Program-made: the position numbers and the translations under genes
Source: Shouchella rhizosphaerae
GTDB taxonomy: Bacteria; Bacillota; Bacilli; Bacillales; Bacillaceae_D
Reading direction: 5' to 3'
Length of the DNA: 64,000 bases
Assembly (NCBI RefSeq): GCF_900142675.1
Contig: NZ_FRBS01000004.1
Location: 226,380-290,379, forward strand
The notes under the pieces: model-generated
The model's input: the letters and a program-made list of their open reading frames with translations, nothing else
The model's database searches: none
Told to the model about the DNA's origin: nothing
Shown: one piece after another, positions 56,879 to 64,000 of the stretch
How the letters are laid out: every line of letters starts with the position of its first letter
How positions within the stretch are numbered: position 1 is the stretch's first letter

Positions 56879-57319
56879 CTACCAATTTCCTCTTTCAAAA
56901 TCTTCATTATCAAGTTCTTTGACATACACTGAAATCCATAATACCGTATGTTTAACAGGGTCTGTTTCAATAAATATTCCTTTTGGACTACAGTACACTT
57001 CTTCAAAATCATCATATTCAAAGCTTGGCTCTATCTTTAGCACCTCGTCAATGTGCATTCCTACCCTAATTTTATTAAATAAAGTACCATTATAGTTACT
57101 TGTAGCAGTTATTTTAAATAACTTACCATTTAATAAGTTAAACCATAAATCTAATGAGTTATCTATTTCATATCTTATTAAATATTTACCTAATAGTTTC
57201 GGTTGTTTACCATATTGTTCTATTATTGAGTAAAACTCATTAATGTGGCTATATAGCTTTATTCCGCCCATCCCTTTCCAAGGAACGATAGGTGCTTCTA
57301 AATTAATCAAATATATCAC
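56879..57319 (-). CDS. immunity protein, paralog of 59290-59721
   Basis: 146 aa. GTG start at 57319 overlaps the toxin's TGA as GTGA, with GGAG 7 nt upstream, so translation is coupled to the toxin gene. Its last 45 residues (PSFEYDDFEEVY, GIFIETDPVKHTVLWISVY, VKELDNEDFERGNW) are almost the same as in the paralog, while the N-terminal half differs more. No named family recognised. Partner of the GGGRHG-type toxin. Confidence 0.72.
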   Translation of the reverse strand: MIYLINLEAPIVPWKGMGGIKLYSHINEFYSIIEQYGKQPKLLGKYLIRYEIDNSLDLWFNLLNGKLFKITATSNYNGTLFNKIRVGMHIDEVLKIEPSFEYDDFEEVYCSPKGIFIETDPVKHTVLWISVYVKELDNEDFERGNW

Positions 57320-58095
57320 TTCCCATCTCCATGTCTGCCTCCACCAGGTGAAACTTGTAACTGCGTTATATTCCTACCATTTCCTGGATTATTAATTTTA
57401 ATTATTTGTGCACCAGAGCGTGATTTAGAAGAGGCTCTTACAGTAACATCATAACCTTGACTCTTTAAAATTTCAGCAATTTCATCCGCATTCTTTCCAC
57501 TAAATACACTAGGGTTAGATTTTATTGAGTTAATTGTAACTCTACCATTACTAATAACATTATCTATCCCCTTCCCCCAGTCTCCACCTTCCTCACCTTC
57601 GACAAGTCATATCCTAGTTCGGCCACTTTCGCTGGCTTCACTAAGATAAACGTCGTTGCCAAGGCTTTCTCCCCGAGCGAAGCTTCTGGGTCGGCCAGCG
57701 TGAGGAAGTCACCGAAGAAAAAGTCGACCACTCCAGCAACAACGGGATTTTCATTCAACCTCTCCTCGTTCGGAGGGTTGTTCTCAAGATACGTGTTGAT
57801 AGCTGCGACTTCTTGATCCGTAAACATATATCCTGGTGTGGTGACTACTTGCGACGTGTCCGTTTGAATCGCTTGGGTACGGAGCTGGGCTTGGTACCAT
57901 TGGTATGGGATCGGCATCAGCTTTTTCAGTTGCCGTGTCAGGATCGCTGGCGACACCGTCGCGTTAGCGGGCAAAGTCGATAGGCGCGCAAATAACGGGA
58001 AATACGCCGGGGTAACGGCATGGGTTGCTCCCATCGCTGGCGCTCGGCACGCTTGTAGCGCCTGTTCATTGCTTAGGATGGCACTGACAAGGAAA
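57316..58095 (-). pseudogene. orphan toxin module F: pre-toxin plus GGGRHG-type toxin, frameshifted
   Basis: The pre-toxin part (58095-57564) runs FLVSAILSNEQALQACRAP, THAVTPAYFPLFARLSTLPA, VDFFFGDFLTLADPEASLGE and KALATTFILVKPAKVAEL. In the linker VETGG the G tract is 5 nt instead of the 6 nt in module E, which shifts the frame to a TAG at 57564. The other frame then encodes the toxin part, with NADEIAEILKSQGYDVTV, AQIIKINNPGNGRNITQLQ and VSPGGGRHGDGK. It also ends about 40 residues earlier than module D. An in-frame TAG precedes the start and there is no ribosome binding site, so it is a silent cassette. Confidence 0.7.
57580..58095. repeat. pre-toxin repeat, copy in module F
   Basis: About 500 bp nearly identical to 60906-61425 (module C); shorter pieces recur at 59020-59160, 60100-60240, 62360-62520 and 63890-64000. 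Confidence 0.85.
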
Positions 58096-58149
58096 TAGTT
58101 TAAATACTAACTATTTCTGCTAAGAGCAATAAACATTAGATATTCCCTG

Positions 58150-58246
58150 TTCTTCTTATTTGATTATAACGAGTTCGTTGTAAATGAACACAAAAAACCC
58201 GAAAAATGGACTTTTTTAAAGTGTCCACTTTTCGGGGCGCAGTTCA
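58150..58246. mobile_element. IS3-family-like end fragment or small repeat, copy 1
   Basis: Minus-strand reading starts TGAACTGCGCCCCGAAAAGT, the look of IS3/IS150-family termini, followed by a short hairpin, but no transposase follows. A roughly 85% similar copy is at 61507-61599. Both lie between a CdiI gene and the next pre-toxin. Confidence 0.45.
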
Positions 58247-58276
58247 ATTTAACCAAACAAGGTTCTTTAAATATTT

Positions 58277-58576
58277 TTATTTTGTTTTTACAGCTTCCTT
58301 CATTTGCTGTACTAATTTATTTAGCCACTGTAGAGGGGTTAACTCAATAGCTGGAAAATAAACTTCTGCATTGTTTTGGATAAAACTTTCTTTTTCTTGT
58401 TTTGTTAAATTGCTGTTCAAAAACTTCTCACAATCCTTTATTGTAGACAGCAGGCATTCTTTGCTAACTTCGTTTATAAACTCATTTAACGCTTGCTCAG
58501 GGGAACCGATATCTTGATGAAATGTACCTCCTAAAAAATCCTCCAACTCCTCTAGATAATCATAACTATTATACAT
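58277..58576 (-). CDS. CdiI_2-type contact-dependent inhibition immunity protein
   Basis: 99 aa, helical. Key text DFLGGTFHQDIGSPEQALNE, then VYFPAIELTPLQWLNKLVQQ, found in immunity proteins paired with RNase A-like CdiA toxin domains. Paralog of 61632-61934. Starts 16 bp after the RNase A-like toxin and is presumably its antidote. Confidence 0.8.
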   Translation of the reverse strand: MYNSYDYLEELEDFLGGTFHQDIGSPEQALNEFINEVSKECLLSTIKDCEKFLNSNLTKQEKESFIQNNAEVYFPAIELTPLQWLNKLVQQMKEAVKTK

Positions 58577-58592
58577 AAAATATCCCTTCTTT

Positions 58593-59270
58593 CTATTTAA
58601 CAGGATAACCTGTCAAAATAAAACTACCATTTTTATCCTTCCTCAATATAATTTTTGCGTTTGTAACATTCTCGATTACTTCTGAATTTCTTGTAACACT
58701 TCTATCAATTATTTCCCCATCACCTTTGAATTTTAATGGCAACGTGGGTCTACTATTTGGGTCAGACAGCCATTTTTGGATTTTCTCCATATTTTTAGGG
58801 TCTTTAAGAACTGTATCCGCAACTCTTTCAGCTGTCATTCTATCCTTAAAAGTAGAAGAACCAGTAATTTTAGGATTACTTTTCAATCTCTCCAATAGTT
58901 GTTCATCTGTTTTTCCGATATGTCTATCTATTAAATGCCCACCTTTTACCTCATGTGCAGCCAATCCACCACCAGGTGCAAGAGAACTCTTATCTCCTGG
59001 TTTAACATTATCTATCCCCTTCCCCCCAGTCTCCACCTTCCTCACCTTCGACAAGTCATATCCTAGTTCGGCCACTTTCGCTGGCTTCACTAAAATAAAC
59101 CTCGTTGCTAAGACTTTTCCCCAAGTGAAGCTTCTGGGGCGGGCGAGCGTGGGAAAGTCGTCTAAATAATAGTTGACTGCTAGGGTAAAGGAATAACCCG
59201 ATTCTAATACACCCTGACCGTCGGAGTGTCTACATGATTTAAATAAAAAACCTTGAAAAGCTTTAGCCAA
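58593..59270 (-). CDS. orphan toxin module E: RNase A-like CdiA-CT domain
   Basis: 225 aa as an open frame. Residues about 85-225 form the bacterial RNase A-like toxin: GGGLAAHEVKGGHLIDRHIG (catalytic His pair), TGSSTFKDRMTAERVA, and the C-terminal NAKIILRKDKNGSFILTGYP. The first 80 residues are a rearranged pre-toxin (LATRFILVKPAKVAEL is intact, earlier text is scrambled by spacer sequence). No credible start site with a ribosome binding site, so it is probably a silent module unless recombined onto a full-length secreted toxin. Toxin domain itself looks intact. Confidence 0.75.
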   Translation of the reverse strand: MAKAFQGFLFKSCRHSDGQGVLESGYSFTLAVNYYLDDFPTLARPRSFTWGKVLATRFILVKPAKVAELGYDLSKVRKVETGGKGIDNVKPGDKSSLAPGGGLAAHEVKGGHLIDRHIGKTDEQLLERLKSNPKITGSSTFKDRMTAERVADTVLKDPKNMEKIQKWLSDPNSRPTLPLKFKGDGEIIDRSVTRNSEVIENVTNAKIILRKDKNGSFILTGYPVK

Positions 59271-59278
59271 TCAAGGTT
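59245..59278 (-). terminator. array terminator, copy 3
   Basis: CCTTGATTGGCTAAAG...TCAAGG hairpin with T run after the immunity gene at 59290. Confidence 0.75.
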
Positions 59279-59289
59279 TCATAGGTTTG

Positions 59290-59721
59290 CTACCAATTTC
59301 CTCTTTCAAAATCTTCGTTATCCAGTTCTTTAACATAAACTGAAATCCATAATACCGTGTGTTCTACAGGGTCTGTTTCAATAAATATTCCTTTTGGACT
59401 ATAGTATACTTCTTCAAAATCATCGTATTCAAAACTTGGCTCTATTTCCAAAACCTCGTCAATAGGCATACCAATATAAATTTTATCAAATAGCTTTCCA
59501 GTATAGTTCTTTAATGCAGTTATTTTGAATAATTTCCCATTAAATAAATTAAACCACAAGTAAACTTCATCTTTAATTTCATATCTCACTAGAGATTTCC
59601 CTAATAGAGCATCCGCATCATTGAGATTATTAATAATGTCATAAAATTCACTGATATGACTGTAAAGTTTTATTCCACCCATTTCCTTCCATGGAATAAT
59701 GGGAGCATTCAATAACACCAT
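59290..59721 (-). CDS. immunity protein, paralog of 56879-57319
   Basis: 143 aa, ATG with GGAGGGTAACT upstream, 2 bp after the toxin stop. Begins VLLNAPIIPWKEMGGIKLYS and shares the near-identical C-terminal third with its paralog. The divergence of the N-terminal half may track differences between the two toxin partners. Family name not known. Confidence 0.75.
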   Translation of the reverse strand: MVLLNAPIIPWKEMGGIKLYSHISEFYDIINNLNDADALLGKSLVRYEIKDEVYLWFNLFNGKLFKITALKNYTGKLFDKIYIGMPIDEVLEIEPSFEYDDFEEVYYSPKGIFIETDPVEHTVLWISVYVKELDNEDFERGNW

Positions 59722-59723
59722 AG

Positions 59724-60240
59724 TTACCCTCCTGTGAAAATTATTGTTGCTGTCTCTTTTCCATCTGTTTTATATGCACTTTCGGCTCCATCAACTACCT
59801 TTATGATACCTTGGTCGTTCGTACTAATTTTCACATATGGACTTCCTCCGTGTCTCCCACCTCCAGGTGATACTTGAACTTGAGTAATATTCCTATCTCC
59901 CCCAGTATTATTTATCTTGATAATTTTTGCTCCTGAACTTGATTTAGTGGAGTCTTTTACAGTAACGTCATAACCTTCATTTTTTAGCATTCGGGCGACT
60001 TCATCCGTCGATTTCCCTTTGAATGCAGTTGGATTTGATTTAATTGCATCAACAGTGACTTTACCATTATTGAGAACTGCATTACCCGTACCCTTCCCCC
60101 CAGTCTTCACCTTCCTCGCCTTCGACAAGTCGTAGATGACTTCTCCCACTTTCGCTGGCTTCACTAAAATAAACGTCGTTGCCAGGGCTTTCTCCCCGAA
60201 CGAAGCTTCTGGGGCGGTGAGCGTGAGGAAGTCGTCTAAA
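59724..60240 (-). CDS. orphan toxin module D: GGGRHGG-type toxin domain
   Basis: Open from about 60240, where DDFLTLTAPEASFGEKALAT continues into the pre-toxin linker FILVKPAKVGEVIYDLSKAR; a shorter reading starts at 60164. The toxin domain (about 110 residues) contains KSTDEVARMLKNEGYDVTV, IIKINNTGGDRNITQVQVS, PGGGRHGGSPYVKISTNDQG and ends TDGKETATIIFTGG. This tail is common in Firmicutes polymorphic toxins but I cannot name its activity. No start codon with a ribosome binding site, hence probably silent. Confidence 0.65.
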
Positions 60241-60320
60241 TGAAAGGTTGTTCTGCTGGGGTAAAGACTATGACGTGATTTTAGTACACCTGACCGTCCG
60301 AGTATCTACATGATTTAAAC

Positions 60321-60355
60321 AAAAAAACCTTGACAAGCTTTTAGCCAATCAAGGT
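60321..60355 (-). terminator. array terminator, copy 4
   Basis: ACCTTGATTGGCTAAAAG...TCAAGGT hairpin followed by seven T, after the 73-aa immunity gene. Confidence 0.78.
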
Positions 60356-60364
60356 ATACAGCAT

Positions 60365-60586
60365 CTATATCTCAATTTCTTTCCATAACTCTCGAATACT
60401 TTTCCCATCTATTCGTCCATCCACAAACAATTCATTTGATGTTTTAAAGGATTGAGAATAGCTATCTCTAACTCTTGTTAAATAGTACCCATCTTCATTT
60501 CTGCTAATCCAAAAACTTTGATTTCGATAGTAGAATTGAAACTCCTCTCCCATCGCTACTCTTTGTTTTAATTCTTCATAATCCAT
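60365..60586 (-). CDS. small immunity-type protein (73 aa)
   Basis: Begins DYEELKQRVAMGEEFQFYYR, then SFWISRNEDGYYLTRV and a C-terminal KSIRELWKEIEI. Small alpha/beta protein found directly after the module C toxin (16 bp gap) and before an array terminator. Immunity function is inferred from position. Confidence 0.62.
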   Translation of the reverse strand: MDYEELKQRVAMGEEFQFYYRNQSFWISRNEDGYYLTRVRDSYSQSFKTSNELFVDGRIDGKSIRELWKEIEI

Positions 60587-60601
60587 AGTATCACTCCTAG
60601 A

Positions 60602-61425
60602 TTATCTATTAAACGTACCATCACTATTCCATTTAAAAATATGTTCATGTGGCCATTCAGGATGAGTCTTAGCATTACCGTGATTAGTATAATCAACGTC
60701 TCTCACAGCCCTGCCGTCAGGTCCATAAAATCTCCTAGTTTTTATTTCACCAGTATTCTTGTCTGTGATATCTACTGATGAATTTGGTGTACCCTTAGCA
60801 GGATTTGGAACCGATGTTGTAGTTGAATGATTTGCAGTGGGTGTAACATCAATTGTCTTACCTTTATTCGATTTCACTGTTTGCTTAGGAATTCTCCCCG
60901 CACCCTTCCCCCCAGTCTTCACCTTCCTCGCTTTCGACAAGTCGTAGATGACTTCTCCCACTTTCGCTGGCTTCACTAAAATAAACGTCGTTGCCAAGGC
61001 TTTCTCCCCGAGCGAAGCTTCTGGGTCGGCCAGCGTGAGGAAGTCACCGAAGAAAAAGTCGACCACTCCAGTAACAATGGGATTTTCATTCAATCTCTCC
61101 TCGTTCGGAGGGTTGTTCTCAAGATACGTGTTGATAGCTGCGACTTCTTGATCCGTAAACATATATCCTGGTATGGTGACCACTTGCGACGTATCCGTTT
61201 GAATCGCTTGGGTACGGAGCTGGGCTTGGTACCATTGGTATTGGAGCGGCACCAGCTGTTTCAGTTGCCGTGTCAGGATTGCCAGTGAGACGGTCGCATT
61301 TGCCGGCAAAGTCGATAGGCGCGCAAACAACGGGAAATACGCCGGGGTAACGGCATGGGTTTCTCCCATCGCTGGCGCTCGGCACTCTTGCAGCGCCTGT
61401 TCATTGCTTAGGATGGCACTGACAG
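60602..61425 (-). CDS. orphan toxin module C: pre-toxin plus His-rich toxin domain
   Basis: The longest intact module. The pre-toxin part reads FPVSAILSNEQALQECRAP, ETHAVTPAYFPLFARLSTLP and VDFFFGDFLTLADPEASLGE, continuous from an in-frame TAG near 61429; a formal ATG lies at 61369. The toxin domain ends RRFYGPDGRAVRDVDYTNHG, NAKTHPEWPHEHIFKW, a His-rich pattern of putative RNase toxins (possibly type 24). No LXG or secretion domain is attached and no ribosome binding site precedes it, so expression is doubtful. Confidence 0.68.
60906..61425. repeat. pre-toxin repeat, copy in module C
   Basis: Nearly identical over about 500 bp to 57580-58095. Confidence 0.85.
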
Positions 61426-61506
61426 GGAAATGGTTTAAATTCTAACTGTATCTACTCAAGAATAGCAAAAACCATTTACTTATTTTTACATTTATTGTTC
61501 TTATTA

Positions 61507-61599
61507 GTTATATTTGATTATAATGGGTTCGTTGTAAAAGAACACAAAAACCCGAAAAACGGACTTTTTTAAAGTGTCCATTTTCCGGGGGACTGTTCA
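61507..61599. mobile_element. IS3-family-like end fragment or small repeat, copy 2
   Basis: Similar to 58150-58246; outer end reads TGAACAGTCCCCCGGAAAAT on the minus strand. Its edge falls exactly in the array terminator, of which only TTAGCCAATCAAGGT remains. Confidence 0.45.
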
Positions 61600-61631
61600 C
61601 TTTTAGCCAATCAAGGTCTTTTATAATAATG

Positions 61632-61934
61632 TTATTTTGTTTTAACAGCATCTTTTATTTGTTCAATAACTTGATAGAGCCACTGAAGTGGTTCTAAACC
61701 TGTAGCGGGAAAGTACACACCATCTGCACAAGACTGAATGTATTCATTCTTTTCGATATCTGAATACTCACTTTCAATAAAATCTGTTAAAAAGATAATA
61801 GCAAATTCCAGATACTCTTTACTTTCCTCTGTTAATAATTCTTGTAATGCTTCATCTGGAGAATCAATATCTTGATGAAAAGTTCCAGCCAAGAACTGAA
61901 AAACTGGTTCTTCTAGTTTGTTAGAAGACAACAT
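61632..61934 (-). CDS. CdiI_2-type contact-dependent inhibition immunity protein
   Basis: 100 aa, paralog of 58277-58576: [20 protein letters not shown] and [20 protein letters not shown] are the matching blocks. The intervening helices differ strongly, as expected of specificity regions. Lies 20 bp after the module B RNase A-like toxin. Confidence 0.8.
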   Translation of the reverse strand: MLSSNKLEEPVFQFLAGTFHQDIDSPDEALQELLTEESKEYLEFAIIFLTDFIESEYSDIEKNEYIQSCADGVYFPATGLEPLQWLYQVIEQIKDAVKTK

Positions 61935-61953
61935 AACATCTCACCCTTTAGTA

Positions 61954-62581
61954 TTAATTTGGATAGCCAGTTAGAATATAATTCCCTTCTCCATCCTTTT
62001 TTCAAGACAATTCTAGCATTTGTCATATTTTCAACAGTTGTAGAACCTCTTTTTACTCCACGTCCAATGACTTCGGTTCCTTCATAAGTCAAGACTAAGT
62101 TTGACTTACTTTGAGGATTACTTAGCCAAGATTCAATCTTTTTGTTATTTATATCGTTTAAGACCTCACTAGCAACTTTCTCAGCAATAGCCCTATCTTT
62201 AAAAGTAGAAGAGCCATTAATTCTAGTATTATTTCTTATTCTTTCTAATAATTCTTCATCAGTTTTTCCAACATGTCTTTCAATCAAATGCCCACCTTTT
62301 ACCTCATGTGCAGCCAATCCACCACCAGATGCAAGAGAACTCTTATCTCCTGGTTTAACATTTCCCCCAGTCTCCACCTTCCTCGCTTTCGACAAGTCAT
62401 ATCCTAGTTCGGCCACTTTCGCTGGCTTCACTAAAATAAACGTCGTTGCCAAGGCTTTCTCCCCAAGCGAAGCTTCTGGGTCTGCCAGCGTGATGAAGTC
62501 CCCGAAGAAAAAGTCGGCTGCTGGATCAAATAAGGCTAATGTTATTCTTATACGCGATCCCATAGGCGCCAACACGGGCAT
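61954..62581 (-). pseudogene. orphan toxin module B: RNase A-like CdiA-CT domain with C-terminal frameshift
   Basis: Pre-toxin stub (ADFFFGDFITLADPEASLGE) then RNase A-like toxin: GGGLAAHEVKGGHLIERHVG, NGSSTFKDRAIAEKVA, NARIVLKK. At about 62005-62010 a run of six A shifts the frame; with five A it would continue DGEGNYILTGYPN and stop at 61954 just like module E. The shifted frame instead runs into the immunity gene to 61913. Loss of the final strand should inactivate the RNase. Upstream junction enters spacer repeat R2. Confidence 0.68.
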
Positions 62582-62617
62582 CGTTGGTCGATCCGTGTAT
62601 ACGATAGTATGTTAACC

Positions 62618-62690
62618 TTTAACAATCAACCTTTTGACACGCCCCATCCATTTAAAAACCATACGAAGCTTGTGTCTTATAGAAACTAGA
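62618..62690. repeat. array spacer repeat R2, copy 2
   Basis: Matches 55530-55582 around CATACGAAGCTTGT. The remainder of 62690-62890 holds no gene that I can see. Confidence 0.5.
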
Positions 62691-62896
62691 GTTATTTTTC
62701 TAAATGTATAATAACAGTTTAGTTTTAATCACCTATTGCTGATGTTATTAAGTTATCTGAAAACCGAGGATACATTTTAAAAGTTATACGTACTGTATGA
62801 TTCGTAAAAACGTAATTTAAGTCTTACTTACATAGATTACTCATACTCACTGCATAAAAATAAACTATTCAGCACTAGGTAGCCCCTCAAATAAGG

Positions 62897-62926
62897 AAAA
62901 CTTGAAAGGCTTAAGCCAGTCAAGGT
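62897..62926 (-). terminator. array terminator, copy 5 (diverged)
   Basis: ACCTTGACTGGCTTAAG...TTCAAGT hairpin, T-rich tail, directly after the YezG-like gene. Confidence 0.6.
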
Positions 62927-62935
62927 CTAGTTTTA

Positions 62936-63400
62936 CTAATTATTTTTCTTCACTTCTTCGAACCATAAATCAAAGATATCATCCGGTAAGAGTTCGTCAT
63001 CAATCGAATACACTAAATCATATCTATATTTTCCTTTTAAGCTATTTTTCTTTACATTGTAATACAATTTCATTTCTGTTGGCATGTCTTGATTGAACTC
63101 TTCACATTTTTTATGAATAAGCTTTAAATTTTGATTTCCTATTCTTAATGCAGCCTTCTGTCTTTCTCTCGAAACATCGTAAACGTGATTGTGTTGACTA
63201 TCCAATTCTTTTACAGCCTCGTTTAGTTGATGTTTATGAACAACCTCTCCATTAATTTTATAGAAAAAATCAAAAACATACATTTTAGGTTCATATGAAC
63301 AATAAATAAAGATTTCATCTGCTTTATTATCGACATACTCTAAACAAATAGCTACCATGTCTGCTTGGAGCTCTGAAAAATAGTCCTCAAATACCTTCAC
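62936..63400 (-). CDS. YezG-family (DUF600) immunity protein, probable
   Basis: 154 aa. Layout of the YezG family: an N-terminal helix FEDYFSELQADMVAICLEYV, beta strands EIFIYCSYEPKMYVFDFFYK, and a C-terminal DDELLPDDIFDLWFEEVKK. YezG proteins neutralise non-specific nuclease LXG toxins of the YeeF type; the gene here follows exactly such a nuclease by 10 bp. Assignment from pattern and partner. Confidence 0.68.
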   Translation of the reverse strand: MKVFEDYFSELQADMVAICLEYVDNKADEIFIYCSYEPKMYVFDFFYKINGEVVHKHQLNEAVKELDSQHNHVYDVSRERQKAALRIGNQNLKLIHKKCEEFNQDMPTEMKLYYNVKKNSLKGKYRYDLVYSIDDELLPDDIFDLWFEEVKKNN

Positions 63401-63410
63401 ATTATCACCC

Positions 63411-64000
63411 CTAGTTCCCTATACTTGTAAACCTCATACGACCATCTATTTCATACTCTATATCAAAGCTGCTCGGTCTTAAACTATTTCCTTCGTAATT
63501 AACTTTAACATTAACTGAAACATCTTTTCCTTCTTCTATTGCTTTAGCCCATTGGTTTTCTAACTTTTTGTATTTACTCAAGTTAACACTACTTGATTGA
63601 GATACAATATTATCTAAATCTGGAGACCCTCCAAATCTATCCGCCGCTAGGTGTCCTGCGTGGTCTCCAGGTTCTTTTCCAGGTGTATTAGACTTATGAG
63701 ACAATCTATTATCACGTTTTGTTAACTTTAAGTCATCCGCATTAAAATCAGTTAGTCTTCCTAATTCATCTGTTTTATATTGATAATTATATTCACCGGC
63801 TTGATACTTAACATTAGGTTTTAATGTACCATCTTTGCCCAAATGACTACCATCCCTAATGATATCATCAGATACCCGTCTATTGCCACTCCCCCCAGTC
63901 TTCACCTTCCTCGCCTTCGACAAGTCATATACTACTTCTCCCACTTTCGCTGGCTTCACTAAAATAAACGTCGTTGCCAAGGCTTTCTCCCCAAGCGAAG
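63411..64000 (-). CDS. polymorphic toxin with DNA/RNA non-specific endonuclease domain (C-terminal part, runs off window)
   Basis: The frame is open to the window end, through SLGEKALATTFILVKPAKVG and the linker YDLSKARKVKTGGSG. The toxin domain shows KYQAGEYNYQYKTDELGRLT, DHAGHLAADRFGGSPDLDNI (the His of the DxGH-like nuclease motif) and SSVNLSKYKKLENQWAKAIE, typical of EndA/NucA-like non-specific nucleases at the end of LXG toxins. Because the frame is intact and continues outward, this may be the expressed toxin, with an N-terminal LXG-type secretion domain beyond 64000 (not visible). Confidence 0.8.
   Translation of the reverse strand, partial: SLGEKALATTFILVKPAKVGEVVYDLSKARKVKTGGSGNRRVSDDIIRDGSHLGKDGTLKPNVKYQAGEYNYQYKTDELGRLTDFNADDLKLTKRDNRLSHKSNTPGKEPGDHAGHLAADRFGGSPDLDNIVSQSSSVNLSKYKKLENQWAKAIEEGKDVSVNVKVNYEGNSLRPSSFDIEYEIDGRMRFTSIGN

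Noticed and set aside
52500-64000. Prophage or integrative element
   Set aside because: No integrase, structural, lysis or transfer gene and no attachment-site duplication was seen; the region is better described as an accessory toxin island.

Overview
The window looks like a chromosome segment of a Bacillaceae species, most likely Shouchella (Bacillus) clausii or a close relative. The block yerA - yerC - pcrB - pcrA - ligA - camS - gatCAB - dgkB - rlmCD keeps the Bacillus subtilis order. Ribosome binding sites are strong GGAGG types, and the Cfr-like methyltransferase next to opuA resembles the B. clausii enzyme known as ClbC. No rRNA, tRNA, CRISPR array or intact transposase was seen.

Layout. 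(1) 1-6250: a divergent pentonate (D-xylonate type) catabolic cluster equivalent to E. coli yjhIHGF, with an IclR regulator, KDX-aldolase-type enzyme, YjhG dehydratase and GntP permease, plus an added FAH-family enzyme. Two matching palindromes and cre-like sites lie in the control regions. (2) 6375-7650: a MerR regulator and the SDR gene it probably controls from a 19-bp-spacer promoter. (3) 7869-13740: a PTS operon with a PRD regulator fused to IIB and IIA domains, UlaB-like IIB, UlaA-like IIC and a full-length transketolase. (4) 13764-14465: gene-free but rich in RNA-type hairpins. (5) 14466-34940: the conserved housekeeping block, interrupted by a nupNOPQ-type nucleoside ABC transporter and small lipoprotein/DinB genes. 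(6) 34940-38605: iron genes, with a siderophore ABC transporter under a perfect Fur box and, next to it, a probable Fur-repressed small RNA of about 79 nt resembling FsrA in design. (7) 38860-46870: small membrane protein, aldose epimerase, penicillin acylase, adenine deaminase, yerC and yerA. (8) 47100-48630: clbC (cfr-like) behind an elaborate leader containing three short ORFs, an intrinsic terminator and a hairpin that hides the ribosome binding site. (9) 48630-52440: glycine betaine transporter opuA and its divergent GbsR-type regulator.

(10) 52500-64000 is an AT-richer accessory region. It opens with an AimR-family peptide receptor followed by a 37-aa secreted pro-peptide overlapping it, an arbitrium-like communication pair with no phage genes in sight. 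Next comes an array of about ten polymorphic-toxin modules on the minus strand. Most are orphan C-terminal toxin domains with an immunity gene, sharing the same pre-toxin segment and the same terminator at their borders; several are frameshifted or reduced to tails. The module at the right edge (non-specific nuclease plus YezG-like immunity) runs out of the window and is probably the live end of the locus.

The observations most worth pursuing are the layered attenuator of clbC, the aimR-aimP pair beside the toxin array, the Fur-regulated sRNA candidate, and the orphan toxin archive with its repeated boundaries. All functional statements rest on reading motifs and recalled family sequences; no searches were run.
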